A stretch of DNA of 64,000 bases, taken from positions 744,596 to 808,595 of the forward strand of contig NZ_KI421504.1 in assembly GCF_000473165.1 (NCBI RefSeq), in the 5' to 3' direction. Under the pieces are notes generated by a model. The model had not been told where the DNA came from, ran no database searches, and worked only from the letters and a program-made list of their open reading frames with translations. Below, piece after piece: positions 17,512 to 27,085 of the stretch (positions are counted from its first letter, which is position 1; each line of letters begins with the position of its first letter). This DNA is from Leisingera aquimarina DSM 24565. Its GTDB lineage: Bacteria; Pseudomonadota; Alphaproteobacteria; Rhodobacterales; Rhodobacteraceae. A program made the translations under genes and the position numbers.

Positions 17512-18576
17512 ATGAGCGACGCGAACAATATTCTGCAAGACCTGAATGACCGCTCGCGGGAAGTTTTCCGGACGGTGGTCGAAAGCTATTTGGAGAGCGG
17601 CGATCCAGTTGGGAGCCGTACGCTGACACGTTCATTGAGCGAAAAGGTAAGCGCGGCCACGGTTCGTAACGTAATGCAGGACCTGGAATATCTTGGCCTT
17701 CTGGACAGCCCGCACGTAAGCGCTGGCAGGGTGCCGACACAAATGGGCTTGCGGATGTTTGTCGATGGGTTGCTGGAAGTTGGCGACCTCAACGTGCAGG
17801 ACCGCGAGAAGATTGATGCGACACTTGGGCGGAATGCCGGCGATGTCGGCGGGATGCTGGACCGGGTCGGCGCAGCGTTGTCCGGTGTGACCCAGGGGGC
17901 GTCGCTGGTGCTGACTCCCAAGCATGAGGCTGAGATCCGGCATATTGAATTTGTGTCCCTGGCGCATGACAGGGCCTTGGTGGTTCTGGTGTTCTCGGAC
18001 GGCCATGTGGAGAACCGCCTGTTTACCCCGCCGCCGGGTCAGACGCCCAGTTCGATGCGGGAGGCGGCGAATTTCCTCAATGCGCTGATTGAGGGGAAGA
18101 CACTGAGCGAGGTGCAGCGGCAGATCCAGACCGAAATCTCGGCGCGGCGCCAGGAAATCGACAGCCTGGCACATGCTATGATTGAAAGCGGACTGGCGGT
18201 CTGGGAGCAGGATGGCAGCGAGCAGGCCCGGCTGATTGTGCGCGGGCGGGCGAATCTGCTGGCCAAAACCGGTGCGGCGGAGGAGCTGGAGCGGATACGG
18301 ACCCTGTTTGACGATTTAGAGCGCAAGCGTGACATCGCCGAATTTCTGGAACTGACCGAAGACGGCGATGGCGTGCGCATTTTTATCGGTTCGGAGAACA
18401 AACTTTTCTCACTTTCGGGTTCCTCTTTGGTGGTGTCTCCCTATATGAACGCGGATCGAAAGATCATCGGTGCGGTAGGGGTGATTGGCCCGACGCGCCT
18501 GAATTACGGACGGATTGTGCCGATTGTAGACTATACGGCACAACTGGTCGGCAAACTGTTGTCGGACCGGAGTTAG
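17512..18576 (+). CDS. hrcA: Heat-inducible transcription repressor HrcA
   Basis: A 354-residue repressor that binds CIRCE elements and controls groESL and similar genes. The ATG at 17512 gives MSDANNILQDLNDRSREVF; an earlier in-frame codon at 17470 adds 14 atypical residues. The N-terminal winged helix includes SGDPVGSRTLTRSL and SAATVRNVMQDLEYLGLL. The dimerisation and GAF-like regions follow. No CIRCE (TTAGCACTC...GAGTGCTAA) was seen in its own upstream gap. grpE starts 9 bp after its stop, so the two form an operon. Confidence 0.95.
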   Translation: MSDANNILQDLNDRSREVFRTVVESYLESGDPVGSRTLTRSLSEKVSAATVRNVMQDLEYLGLLDSPHVSAGRVPTQMGLRMFVDGLLEVGDLNVQDREKIDATLGRNAGDVGGMLDRVGAALSGVTQGASLVLTPKHEAEIRHIEFVSLAHDRALVVLVFSDGHVENRLFTPPPGQTPSSMREAANFLNALIEGKTLSEVQRQIQTEISARRQEIDSLAHAMIESGLAVWEQDGSEQARLIVRGRANLLAKTGAAEELERIRTLFDDLERKRDIAEFLELTEDGDGVRIFIGSENKLFSLSGSSLVVSPYMNADRKIIGAVGVIGPTRLNYGRIVPIVDYTAQLVGKLLSDRS

Positions 18577-18585
18577 AGGTGAAAC

Positions 18586-19149
18586 ATGGCAGAGCTCAAG
18601 GACGAAGACTTTCTGGATGATATCGCTGCCGCCGAGGCTGAAGAGCTGGCGGGGCAGACCGAGGAATTTGATGATGCCTCGTTGGAAATCGATGCACTCC
18701 GGGCGGAACGGGATGAGCTGAAGGACAGGTTCATGCGGGCGCTGGCGGATGCTGAGAACGCCCGCAAGCGCGGTGACAAGGCACGCCGGGAAGCAGAGAA
18801 TTACGGTGGCTCGAAACTGGCTCGTGACATGCTGCCGGTTTACGACAACATGAAGCGCGCGATCGAAGCGGCGACCGACGAGCAGCGCGAAGTTGCGGCG
18901 GCACTGATCGAAGGTGTGGAACTGACCATGCGCTCGCTGCTGGGTGTGTTCGAAAAGCACGGCATCCGGGTTGTGTCGCCGGAAGTTGGCGACAAGTTTG
19001 ATCCGCAGGTGCATGAGGCTATGTTCGAAGCACCGGTTCCGGGCACCAAGGCAGGCGACATCATCCAGGTTTCTGCAGAAGGCTTCATGTTGCATGACCG
19101 CCTGCTGCGGGCGGCACAGGTTGGCGTTTCTTCGACACCGGCGGGCTAA
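18586..19149 (+). CDS. grpE: Nucleotide exchange factor GrpE
   Basis: A 187-residue co-chaperone that releases ADP from DnaK. An acidic N-terminus (1-35) is followed by a long coiled-coil helix with RFMRALADAENARKR, and then the four-helix and beta-wing region ending in RPAQVGV-like LLRAAQVGVSSTPAG. It is co-transcribed with hrcA, a common pairing. A hairpin terminator at 19200-19235 separates it from convergent mutS. Confidence 0.96.
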   Translation: MAELKDEDFLDDIAAAEAEELAGQTEEFDDASLEIDALRAERDELKDRFMRALADAENARKRGDKARREAENYGGSKLARDMLPVYDNMKRAIEAATDEQREVAAALIEGVELTMRSLLGVFEKHGIRVVSPEVGDKFDPQVHEAMFEAPVPGTKAGDIIQVSAEGFMLHDRLLRAAQVGVSSTPAG

Positions 19150-19199
19150 AAAACAGGCCCTTCGGACCTGTGCCTTCGGCGAGTACTTTTGAAAAGATG

Positions 19200-19235
19200 A
19201 AAGGGCGGTCCCGGATGGGGCCGCCCTTTGTCTTT
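19200..19235. terminator. Shared terminator between grpE and mutS
   Basis: AAAGGGCGG and CCGCCCTTT are the outer arms (19200-19208 and 19221-19229), with further GGG/CCC pairing around a short loop, then TGTCTTTT. The A/T flanks are symmetrical, so it may serve both convergent genes. Confidence 0.85.
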
Positions 19236-21866
19236 TCAGCCAGCGGCTTCCTTCAGCTTGTAGAGCATTTCCAGCGCTTCACGTGGCGACAGGTCATCCG
19301 GGTGGATTTTTGACAGGAGGTCTGCCGCCGGCGAAGGACCCGCTGGGGCTTTGGGTTGGGGCTGCGGGGCTGCGGCGAAAAGCGGCAGATCGTCGATCTG
19401 AATCTTTGAACCACCCTCGCGGCTGCCCTGTTCCAGCATGTCGAGCACGTCGCGGGCCCGTGCAACAACGGATGCGGGCAGGCCAGCAAGCTGCGCCACC
19501 TGCACGCCATAGGAACGGTCAGCGGCACCCTTGCGCACCTCATGCAGGAAGATTACTTCACCCTCCCATTCCTTGACCGCCACGGTGGCGTTGTCGACGC
19601 CCTCGAGCTTGGCGGCGAGCTGGGTCAGCTCGTGGTAATGGGTGGCAAACAGCGCCCGGGAGCGGTTCATCTCGTGCAGATGCTCCAGCGTCGCCCAGGC
19701 GATGGACAGACCGTCATAGGTAGCGGTGCCGCGGCCGATTTCGTCAAGGATCACCAAGGCGCGGTCGTCTGCCTGGTTCAGAATGGCGGCGGTTTCGACC
19801 ATCTCTACCATGAAGGTGGAGCGGCCGCGGGCCAGATCGTCCGAGGCGCCAACCCGGCTGAACAGCTGGCTGACGAGGCCGATGTGGGCGCTTTCCGCAG
19901 GGACATAACTGCCCATCTGGGCCAGCAGTGCAATCAGTGCATTCTGGCGCAGGAAGGTCGACTTACCTGCCATGTTGGGACCGGTGAGCAGCCAGACTGC
20001 GGCGCCATCCTGAGCTGACAGATCGCAGTCATTGGCCACAAAGGTCTCGCCGCCTTGCTGGCGCAGAGCCTGTTCCACCACCGGGTGGCGGCCGCCTTCA
20101 ACGTGAAACGCGCGGCTGCCGTCAACCTTGGGACGGGTCCAGTTTTCGCCACGCGCCAGATTGGCCAGCCCGGCCAGAAGATCCAGTTCAGCCAGCCCGC
20201 GGGCGGCGGTGTTCAGGCGGGCGGCTGCTTCCAGAATTGCCCGGGAAAGTCTAGTATAGAGCCGCTTTTCGATCTCAAGCGCCAAGTTTCCGGCATTCAG
20301 GATGCGGGTTTCAATCTCGCTCAGTTCCACTGTGGTGAAACGGACCTGATTGGCAGTCGTCTGGCGGTGAATATAGGTTTCGTTCAGCGGAGGAGACATC
20401 ATTTTGTCCGCGTGTGTCGCGGTGGTTTCGATGAAATAGCCCAGCACATTGTTGTGTTTGATCTTCAGCGAAGTGACACCGGTGTGTTCCGCGTATTTCT
20501 TCTGCATTGAAGCAATCACTGAGCGCCCCTCGTCGCGCAGGGTGCGGGCTTCGTCCAGTTCCGGGTCGTAGCCGGTTGCGATGTAACCGCCGTCCCGTGC
20601 CATAAGCGGCGGTTCGGCCACCAGGGCTGCATCCAGGAGAGACAGCAAATCGTCGAAACCTTGCAGATCCGACATGGCCCCGGCCATCAGCGCAGGCAGT
20701 TCCAGCCCTGCGCAGAACCCGGCAATTGCTTCGGCCTGCGACAACCCGTTGCGGATAGCAGCCAGATCGCGCGGGCCGCCGCGCTCCAGCGCCAGACGGG
20801 AGAGCGCCCGATCGAGGTCCGGTGTTTTGCGCAAAGCCGCGCGCAGATCTTCGGCGGTCTGAGATTGTTCAACAGTGAAATCCAATGCAGCAAGGCGCTG
20901 GTGGATCACATCGAGATTACGGGAGGGGCTGGACAGCCGTTGTTCCAGCAAGCGGGCGCCGCCGGGGGTGACAGTGCGGTCCACTACTGCCAGCAGCGAG
21001 CCGGCACGGCCCCCGGATAGGGAACGGGTCAGCTCCAGATTGCGGCGGGTGGCGGCATCAATCTGCACCACCCGGTCCTGCGCCTCCTGCTGCGGCGGCT
21101 GCAACAGCGGCAGCTTGCCCTTTTGGGTGATTTCCAGATAGTCGATCAGTGCGCCCATGGCTGAGACCTCGGCCCGGGTGAAAGTACCGAATCCATCCAG
21201 GGCGCTGACGTTGAACAGGGTGCAGATGCGTTTTTCTGCCGCGGTGCTGTCAAAGCTCGCTTTGCCCAGCGGAGTGAGCTGGATCTTGTATTCTTCAGCC
21301 AGAGGGAGGGCAGCGTCATAGGCCGGGCCATCAGCAACGATCAGCTCCGACGGCGCCAGGCGGGCGAGCTCGGGCGACAAGCGGACCCGCGCGACCGGCA
21401 TCACGTGGAACGCTCCGGTGGAGATGTCCGCCCAAGCCAGCGCCGCCTCATCCCGCAGTTCAGAGTAAGAAACCAGGAAATTATGGCGGCGCGCTTCTAG
21501 CAAAGACTCCTCGGTGAGAGTGCCCGGAGTCACAAGCCGCACCACATCCCGTTTCACTACCGATTTGGAACCGCGCTTTTTGGCTTCGGCCGGGCTTTCC
21601 AGCTGCTCGCCCACGGCAACGCGAAAGCCCTTGCGGATCAGCGTCAGCAGATAGCCTTCGGCGGCATGGACTGGCACGCCGCACATCGGAATGTCCTCGC
21701 CGTTGTGCTTGCCTCGTTTGGTCAGCGCGATGTCCAAGGCTTCTGCGGCATTGACTGCGTCCTCAAAGAACATCTCGTAAAAGTCGCCCATCCGATAAAA
21801 AAGCAACGCATCCGCATGCGCTGCCTTGATCTCGAGATACTGCGCCATCATGGGCGTTACGGTCAT
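19236..21866 (-). CDS. mutS: DNA mismatch repair protein MutS
   Basis: An 876-residue MutS1. The mismatch-reading F-x-E motif is GDFYEMF with F29 and E31. The connector, lever and clamp domains follow, then the ATPase domain with LLTGPNMAGKSTFLRQ and Walker B VILDEIGRGTATYDG. The tail (about 810-876) keeps the C-terminal helices including LHPDDLSPREALEML-like sequence. Length is normal. It stands alone on the minus strand, with the orphan flagellin gene about 100 bp upstream on the same strand. Confidence 0.98.
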   Translation of the reverse strand: MTVTPMMAQYLEIKAAHADALLFYRMGDFYEMFFEDAVNAAEALDIALTKRGKHNGEDIPMCGVPVHAAEGYLLTLIRKGFRVAVGEQLESPAEAKKRGSKSVVKRDVVRLVTPGTLTEESLLEARRHNFLVSYSELRDEAALAWADISTGAFHVMPVARVRLSPELARLAPSELIVADGPAYDAALPLAEEYKIQLTPLGKASFDSTAAEKRICTLFNVSALDGFGTFTRAEVSAMGALIDYLEITQKGKLPLLQPPQQEAQDRVVQIDAATRRNLELTRSLSGGRAGSLLAVVDRTVTPGGARLLEQRLSSPSRNLDVIHQRLAALDFTVEQSQTAEDLRAALRKTPDLDRALSRLALERGGPRDLAAIRNGLSQAEAIAGFCAGLELPALMAGAMSDLQGFDDLLSLLDAALVAEPPLMARDGGYIATGYDPELDEARTLRDEGRSVIASMQKKYAEHTGVTSLKIKHNNVLGYFIETTATHADKMMSPPLNETYIHRQTTANQVRFTTVELSEIETRILNAGNLALEIEKRLYTRLSRAILEAAARLNTAARGLAELDLLAGLANLARGENWTRPKVDGSRAFHVEGGRHPVVEQALRQQGGETFVANDCDLSAQDGAAVWLLTGPNMAGKSTFLRQNALIALLAQMGSYVPAESAHIGLVSQLFSRVGASDDLARGRSTFMVEMVETAAILNQADDRALVILDEIGRGTATYDGLSIAWATLEHLHEMNRSRALFATHYHELTQLAAKLEGVDNATVAVKEWEGEVIFLHEVRKGAADRSYGVQVAQLAGLPASVVARARDVLDMLEQGSREGGSKIQIDDLPLFAAAPQPQPKAPAGPSPAADLLSKIHPDDLSPREALEMLYKLKEAAG

Positions 21867-21967
21867 GAAAAATCCCCCGGGTCGTCGTTGTAAAACGTGT
21901 ACAATGGGGGCGGTGCGAGGAAAACCCGGATGTGACTGCCGCCAAGACCTCCGGCGGCAGTCTGCTG

Positions 21968-22801
21968 TCAGTAAAGGTTGCGCAGTGTGTCTGGCATTGT
22001 GTTGACAATGGAAAGCGACAGCGTGCTCAGATGTTGCTGCGCCTGTAGCGCCAGAAGTTTTGTCGCCGCTTCCTCCATGCTGGTGTCGATCATCGAACTG
22101 ACTCCTTGGGTGATCGAATCCGACAGTTTCCCGACAAACTGGTTTTGTTCGGCAATGCCGCCTGCGCTGGCGCCAAGAGCAGCGGAGCTGTCGATTGCGT
22201 AAGCCAGAAACCCCTCGATTTCTCCTAGGGCGGTCAGCGCACTGGTGCTGTCGGTGATGGCAATCCGGTTGCCAATGTCAAACTGCGGGCTGCCTTCGAA
22301 GTCCGCGCCATCTACGCTGAGCGTGGTCACGCCTCCGGCCCCGGATAGTGCAGATGGTACAGTCAGCGCTGTGCCGCCATTGCCGTCCACATCCGTTTTT
22401 AGAAGGTTCACACCATTGAAACTGGAGGATGAGATTATGGAATTGATCTGCTCGGTCTTTTGCGACAGGGCGGCTTCGAATTTGCTGAAATCCCCCATGC
22501 CGCTTGCCGCCATAACTGCCAGTGACCGCATTTCGGTTAAAGCGTCAGTGATCTGTTCAGCTCCGGCGGAAGCAACCGCTACGGTGGCTTCCCCCAGCGA
22601 CAACGTGTCTGAGACAGAACGCAATCCCGAAATATCCGAATCCATCAGTTCGGAGATCGCCCAGAGGGCGGCGTTATCTTGCGCCGTGTTGACTTCTTTG
22701 CCGGTGGATATGCTGTTTTGCACGGTGTCGAGCTGGCTATTGACGCCACCCAATGTCTGCAAGGCAACCATCGCGCCGGAATTGTTTTGGAAACTTATCA
22801 T
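21968..22801 (-). CDS. Flagellin-like protein (isolated paralogue)
   Basis: A 277-residue protein with the two flagellin terminal domains. The N-terminus has SGAMVALQTLGGVNSQL, IQNSISTGKEV-like VQNSISTGKEVNTAQDNAA (about 27-45) and a SLGEATVAVASAGAEQITD helix. The C-terminus ends LSLSIVNTMPDTLRNLY, similar to the usual ...ANQAPQNILSLF ending. The middle is short (D2/D3-poor), as in other roseobacter flagellins. No other flagellar gene is in the window. It may be a minor filament subunit, or a secreted paralogue. An AAAGGA ribosome site lies about 10 bases before the ATG. Confidence 0.8.
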   Translation of the reverse strand: MISFQNNSGAMVALQTLGGVNSQLDTVQNSISTGKEVNTAQDNAALWAISELMDSDISGLRSVSDTLSLGEATVAVASAGAEQITDALTEMRSLAVMAASGMGDFSKFEAALSQKTEQINSIISSSSFNGVNLLKTDVDGNGGTALTVPSALSGAGGVTTLSVDGADFEGSPQFDIGNRIAITDSTSALTALGEIEGFLAYAIDSSAALGASAGGIAEQNQFVGKLSDSITQGVSSMIDTSMEEAATKLLALQAQQHLSTLSLSIVNTMPDTLRNLY

Positions 22802-23101
22802 TCCTCATTATTCCTTTGATCCTAGGCCCGTGTGCCGGGCGGACAAATGTCATTCTGACACGTGCTTCTCAGACTCATGAGTTCGAGCGCGCAGCGCCAC
22901 CTGGCTTACAGGTGCGGGTTAATACTTATTAATAAATTACTGCAGCCGGGCGTCTACTTTAAGGTGAAAATCTGGCGCTATCCATCGTCCTTTAGTCGCA
23001 TTTATCTCAATTCTGGCTATACAGATTCTTGAAAGCCCGGATTGAGGGGCGCGGTTGGCTGGGCTAAGACGGACCGCGACGAGGAGAGGACACGAGATCA
23101 A
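22802..23101. other. Intergenic region between flagellin-like gene and maeB
   Basis: A 300-bp divergent promoter region without a believable gene. It holds a GC hairpin GCCCGTGTGCCGGGC near 22825-22840, the palindrome TGTCATTCTGACA at 22848-22860, and an AT-rich TTAATACTTATTAATAAATT tract at about 22919-22938. No clear sigma-28 flagellin promoter was recognised. Confidence 0.5.
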
Positions 23102-25357
23102 ATGCCCAAAACAAAGATCACCGACGAGGAAGCCCTGGCGTTTCACCTGGAGCCGTCTCCGGGCAAATGGGAGATCAATGCCACTGTCCCGATGACAACG
23201 CAGAGGGATCTGTCGCTGGCGTACTCTCCAGGCGTTGCGGTGCCTTGCGAGGCGATCGCGGAAAACCCTGAAACTGCTTATGATTACACCAATAAGGGCA
23301 ATCTGGTTGCGGTGATTTCCAACGGCACTGCGGTGCTGGGGCTGGGCAATCTGGGGGCATTGGGGTCCAAACCGGTGATGGAGGGCAAATCTGTCCTGTT
23401 CAAACGCTTCGCCGATGTGAACTCGATCGACATCGAGCTGGATACCGAAGATCCGGACAAATTCATCGAGGCGGTTAAGCTGATGGGGCCGACATTTGGC
23501 GGCATCAATTTGGAAGATATCAAGGCGCCCGAGTGTTTCATCATTGAGCAGAAGCTCAAGGAAGAGATGGACATTCCCGTCTTCCACGACGATCAGCATG
23601 GCACCGCGGTGATCTGCGCGGCCGGCCTGATCAACGCGTTGCATCTGTCGGGTAAGAAGATTGAGGATGTGAAGATCGTCCTGAATGGGGCAGGGGCAGC
23701 CGGCATTGCCTGTATCGAGCTGCTGAAAGCCATGGGCGCGCGGCACGAGAACTGCATCGTCTGCGACACTAAAGGCGTGATCTATCAGGGCCGTACCGAG
23801 GGTATGAACCAGTGGAAATCGGCCCACGCGATCAGCACGGATCTGCGCACTCTGGAAGAAGCCATGCGCGGTGCCGACGTCTTTTTGGGCGTATCGGTCA
23901 AGGGCGCGGTAACCCAGGAAATGGTGGCCGCGATGGCCGACAATCCGGTGATTTTTGCGATGGCAAACCCGGATCCGGAAATCACTCCTGAAGAGGCGCA
24001 CGAGGTGCGTGTCGATGCCATCGTCGCCACCGGCCGGTCCGATTACCCGAACCAGGTCAACAACGTGCTGGGCTTCCCGTACCTGTTCCGCGGCGCGCTG
24101 GATATCCACGCCCGCGCCATCAATGACGAGATGAAGATCGCCTGTGCCCATGCTCTGGCTGCCCTTGCGCGCGAGGATGTACCGGACGAAGTGGCACTGG
24201 CCTATGGCAAGTCTCTGTCTTTTGGCCGCGACTACATCATTCCGACTCCCTTTGATCCCCGGCTCATCCATCGGATCCCGCTGGCAGTGGCCAGGGCTGG
24301 CATGGATACCGGTGCCGCCCGCCGTCCGATCGTGGACATGGATGCCTATGAGGTGGGTTTGAAGTCCCGCATGGATCCGACCGCCTCTATCCTGCGCGGA
24401 TTGAATGCCCGTGCCCGTTCCGCCCAGTCCCGGATGATCTTCGCCGAAGGTGACGACCCGCGTGCGCTGCGAGCTGCAGTGATGTATCAGCGTTCCGGCT
24501 TTGGGAAATCTCTGGTTGTGGGCCGGCAGGAAGATGTGCGGACCAAGCTGGAAAAGGCCGGCCTTGGCGATGCCGTGCGTGAGCTGGAAATTGTCAATGC
24601 TGCCAACACACCGAATTTCGATTTGTACAAGGATTTTTTGTACAGCCGCTTGCAGCGTAAAGGCTTTGATCACAAGGATATTCACCGGTTGGTGGGACGT
24701 GACCGGCACGTGTTTGCCAGCCTGATGCTGGCGCATGGGCATGGCGACGGTCTGGTCACCGGCGCAACCCGGAAATCGGCCCATGTTCTGGAGCGGATCA
24801 ACCATGTGTTTGATGCCGATGCCGATCATGGTGCCGCTGGTGTGACTGCGCTGCTGCACAAGGGGCGGATCGTGCTGATCGGGGATACGTTGGTGCATGA
24901 ATGGCCGGATGAGAACCACTTGGCAAACATCGCTGAACGTGCGGTGGGTGTTGCCCGCCACATGGGGCTTGAACCGCGGGTGGCCTTTGTCAGCTTCTCC
25001 ACCTTCGGTTACCCAGTGTCGGAACGCGCGGAAAAGATGCATGTCGCGCCCACCGTTTTGGATAAACGCGGTGTTGATTTCGAATACGAAGGCGAGATGA
25101 CCGTTGATGTGGCGCTCAACGAGCGGGCCCAGCGGTATTACCCGTTCCAGCGCTTGACCGGCCCGGCCAACATTCTGATTGTACCGGCCCGCCATTCAGC
25201 TTCGATTTCGGTCAAGCTTATGCAGGAAATGGGCGGTGCCACGGTTATCGGCCCGATCCTGTCCGGTATCGACAAGCCGATCCAGATCTGCTCGACCACC
25301 TCCACCACCAATGACATTTTGAATATGGCGGTACTGGCAGCCTGCAACATCGGGTGA
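23102..25357 (+). CDS. maeB: NADP-dependent malic enzyme, MaeB type
   Basis: A 751-residue enzyme converting malate to pyruvate plus CO2. The N-terminal malic domain (about 1-430) has SLAYSPGVAVPCEAI, the NAD(P)-binding loop LNGAGAAGIACIELL and the metal-binding FHDDQHGTA. The C-terminal third (about 430-750) is a phosphotransacetylase-like domain with EGDDPRALRAA and DGLVTGA, probably a regulatory acyl-CoA-sensing part without PTA activity. The ATG at 23102 is preferred over 23042, which adds 20 unusual residues. The sugar kinase gene follows after 5 bp. Confidence 0.96.
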   Translation: MPKTKITDEEALAFHLEPSPGKWEINATVPMTTQRDLSLAYSPGVAVPCEAIAENPETAYDYTNKGNLVAVISNGTAVLGLGNLGALGSKPVMEGKSVLFKRFADVNSIDIELDTEDPDKFIEAVKLMGPTFGGINLEDIKAPECFIIEQKLKEEMDIPVFHDDQHGTAVICAAGLINALHLSGKKIEDVKIVLNGAGAAGIACIELLKAMGARHENCIVCDTKGVIYQGRTEGMNQWKSAHAISTDLRTLEEAMRGADVFLGVSVKGAVTQEMVAAMADNPVIFAMANPDPEITPEEAHEVRVDAIVATGRSDYPNQVNNVLGFPYLFRGALDIHARAINDEMKIACAHALAALAREDVPDEVALAYGKSLSFGRDYIIPTPFDPRLIHRIPLAVARAGMDTGAARRPIVDMDAYEVGLKSRMDPTASILRGLNARARSAQSRMIFAEGDDPRALRAAVMYQRSGFGKSLVVGRQEDVRTKLEKAGLGDAVRELEIVNAANTPNFDLYKDFLYSRLQRKGFDHKDIHRLVGRDRHVFASLMLAHGHGDGLVTGATRKSAHVLERINHVFDADADHGAAGVTALLHKGRIVLIGDTLVHEWPDENHLANIAERAVGVARHMGLEPRVAFVSFSTFGYPVSERAEKMHVAPTVLDKRGVDFEYEGEMTVDVALNERAQRYYPFQRLTGPANILIVPARHSASISVKLMQEMGGATVIGPILSGIDKPIQICSTTSTTNDILNMAVLAACNIG

Positions 25358-25362
25358 TCTGA

Positions 25363-26235
25363 ATGGCAATCTGGAACCTGGGATCAATCAATGCGGACAT
25401 GGTCTATGCCTTGCCGCATCTGCCGGTGGCGGGGGAAACCCTTGCCGCCCGACGTCTTGACCGCTTTCTAGGCGGGAAAGGCGCCAACATGTCCGTTGCC
25501 GCCGTCCGCGCTGGCAGCGAGGTTAATCACATCGGCGCTGTTGGACCTGACGGGGCTTGGGCAGTTGAGCGGTTGAAGGATTATGGCACTGGAATTCGAG
25601 ACATTGCCCAGGTGGACATCCCAACCGGCCACGCCATCATTGCGGTGGAGCCGGAGGGGGAAAACCAGATCATCCTGTTTCTCGGCGCCAACCGTGCGCT
25701 GACTCAGGACCAGTTGGACCAAGCGCTTTCGCAGGCTAATGCAGGCGACATTCTGGTGATGCAGAATGAAACCAATATGCAGGCCGAAGCCGCCCGTGCG
25801 GGCCGCGATCACGGGATGCGGGTCTGCTACGCCGCCGCCCCCTTTGACGCCGACGCAGTCCAAGCGGTTCTTCCGTTTCTTGACTTCTTGATCCTGAACG
25901 AGGTTGAAGCCGGACAGCTGAAGGAGGCGTCTGGCAAGTCGCCCGATGAGCTTGGCATCAAAGACGTGATTATCACTCTTGGTGCTAAAGGGGCCCGGCA
26001 TATCGACGGCGAAACCGGTGCGGTTCTGAATGTTCCGGCTCTTCCGGTTACGCCTGTAGATACCACAGGGGCAGGAGACACTTTCACCGGATATGTCCTT
26101 TCGGGTCTGGACCAAGGTTTGCCGTTGTCAGAGGCAATGCCGCTGGCCGCGAAAGCTGCGGCGCTGATGGTCGCACGCCATGGCACAGCGGACGTGATTC
26201 CAGAACTGAAAGAAGTGCAGGCGGCTCGCTTTTGA
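25363..26235 (+). CDS. PfkB-family sugar kinase, probably ribokinase
   Basis: A 290-residue carbohydrate kinase. The N-terminal signature is FLGGKGANMSVAAVRAGS (about 36-53) and the C-terminal ATP/anion-hole motif with the catalytic Asp is DTTGAGDTFTGYV (about 228-240). Overall it is closest to ribokinase (RbsK), but no ribose transporter is nearby, so the substrate is not certain. It starts 5 bp after maeB and is probably co-transcribed with it. A REP-like element follows and separates it from convergent msrA. Confidence 0.85.
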   Translation: MAIWNLGSINADMVYALPHLPVAGETLAARRLDRFLGGKGANMSVAAVRAGSEVNHIGAVGPDGAWAVERLKDYGTGIRDIAQVDIPTGHAIIAVEPEGENQIILFLGANRALTQDQLDQALSQANAGDILVMQNETNMQAEAARAGRDHGMRVCYAAAPFDADAVQAVLPFLDFLILNEVEAGQLKEASGKSPDELGIKDVIITLGAKGARHIDGETGAVLNVPALPVTPVDTTGAGDTFTGYVLSGLDQGLPLSEAMPLAAKAAALMVARHGTADVIPELKEVQAARF

Positions 26236-26249
26236 CCTGAGGCAGCCTG

Positions 26250-26312
26250 CTTCTTTTGGGTTGAAAATACTTTGGGAGAATTGGCCGTCAGGCTAAGGGG
26301 CAGCGCCCCGCT
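26250..26312 (-). repeat. REP-like palindromic element, copy B
   Basis: Read on the minus strand it has a GGGGCGCTGCCCC hairpin, an AT-containing spacer, and then CCCAAAGTATTTTCAACCCAAAAGAAG in two parts. The same layout (G/C hairpin, CCCA..GTNTTTTCA..CAGAAGAAG tail) is seen at 28751-28818 in the opposite orientation. Both copies lie between the 3' ends of convergent genes. They may act as bidirectional terminators or REP elements. Confidence 0.5.
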
Positions 26313-26978
26313 TCAATGCCCGTTTGCAAAGGGCGCCGCGTCCCCCCATAGCTGCGCTACTCGTTCATCGCGCCCGCAAGCCTGGCGGTATCGTTTATAA
26401 GCCGTAGCTTGCCGCTTGGGGCCAAATCGGGTGAATACCAAGTTGTTCCCCTTGTAGTAGTCCTGGTGATATTCTTCGGCTTTATAAAAAACCTTTGCTG
26501 TTAGGACCGGGGTCACAATCCTTTGTCCCAGGGCGTCTTGAGCCTCGGCTTTCACTTCCATAGCCAGTGCCTTTTCTTCTTCGTTAGAGACAAAAACCGC
26601 TGTGCGGTAGCTCTCGCCGCGGTCGCAGAACTGGCCGCCCGGGTCTGTCGGATCAACCGAGCGGAAGAAAAGTTCCAACAAGTGTTCGCGTGAGACTTTT
26701 GCCGGATCAAAGGAAATCTGTACTGCTTCGTAATGGCCGCTGCCGCCGCGGCTGACGTCCTTGTAAGTCGGGTTTTCTGTTTTGCCGCCAGTATAGCCCG
26801 ACACGGCTTCAGTCACCCCGGGCACGCTTTCAAAATCGCTTTCCACACACCAGAAGCATCCACCGGCCACAGTCAGGACTTCAGTTGATTGCGCCTGCAC
26901 AGGATTGGCATGTGCAATCGTGCCGATCGCAATAAGCCCTATCAAAGTAAAAGGTCTCAGATTCTCCAGAAAACGCAT
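26313..26978 (-). CDS. msrA: Exported peptide methionine sulfoxide reductase MsrA
   Basis: A 221-residue enzyme that reduces methionine-S-sulfoxide in proteins. The active-site motif GGCFWC follows a signal peptide (MRFLENLRPFTLIGLIAIG, cleaved after about residue 30 near VQAQ), so it acts in the periplasm. The ATG at 26978 has a GGGAGG ribosome site; a longer frame to 27071 adds 31 non-family residues. Conserved GYTGG, GHYEAV and a C-terminal region with Cys are present. It is divergent from the aminotransferase gene. Confidence 0.93.
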   Translation of the reverse strand: MRFLENLRPFTLIGLIAIGTIAHANPVQAQSTEVLTVAGGCFWCVESDFESVPGVTEAVSGYTGGKTENPTYKDVSRGGSGHYEAVQISFDPAKVSREHLLELFFRSVDPTDPGGQFCDRGESYRTAVFVSNEEEKALAMEVKAEAQDALGQRIVTPVLTAKVFYKAEEYHQDYYKGNNLVFTRFGPKRQATAYKRYRQACGRDERVAQLWGDAAPFANGH

Positions 26979-27085
26979 CTTGGGCCTCCCTTCTGCTTTG
27001 CTGTCACCCTGCCGGCTGATGCCCAGCCCCTCAACCCGGCAGCGGCGGATTTCACGGACAGGTGACAGCAAGTTACTGCTTGGAA

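Noticed and set aside
19145-19175. ACAGG...CCTGT hairpin right after the grpE stop as its terminator
   Set aside because: The stem is short and has no T-run; the stronger hairpin at 19200-19235 explains termination better.
22918-22935. CtrA-like TTAA...TTAA pair upstream of maeB/flagellin
   Set aside because: The spacing is 6 bases, not the 7 required, and the tract is simply AT-rich.
22937-25195. A 752-codon open frame antisense to maeB
   Set aside because: It is the shadow of a high-GC gene; the sequence is His/Arg/Gln-rich with no motif, and maeB on the other strand is clear.
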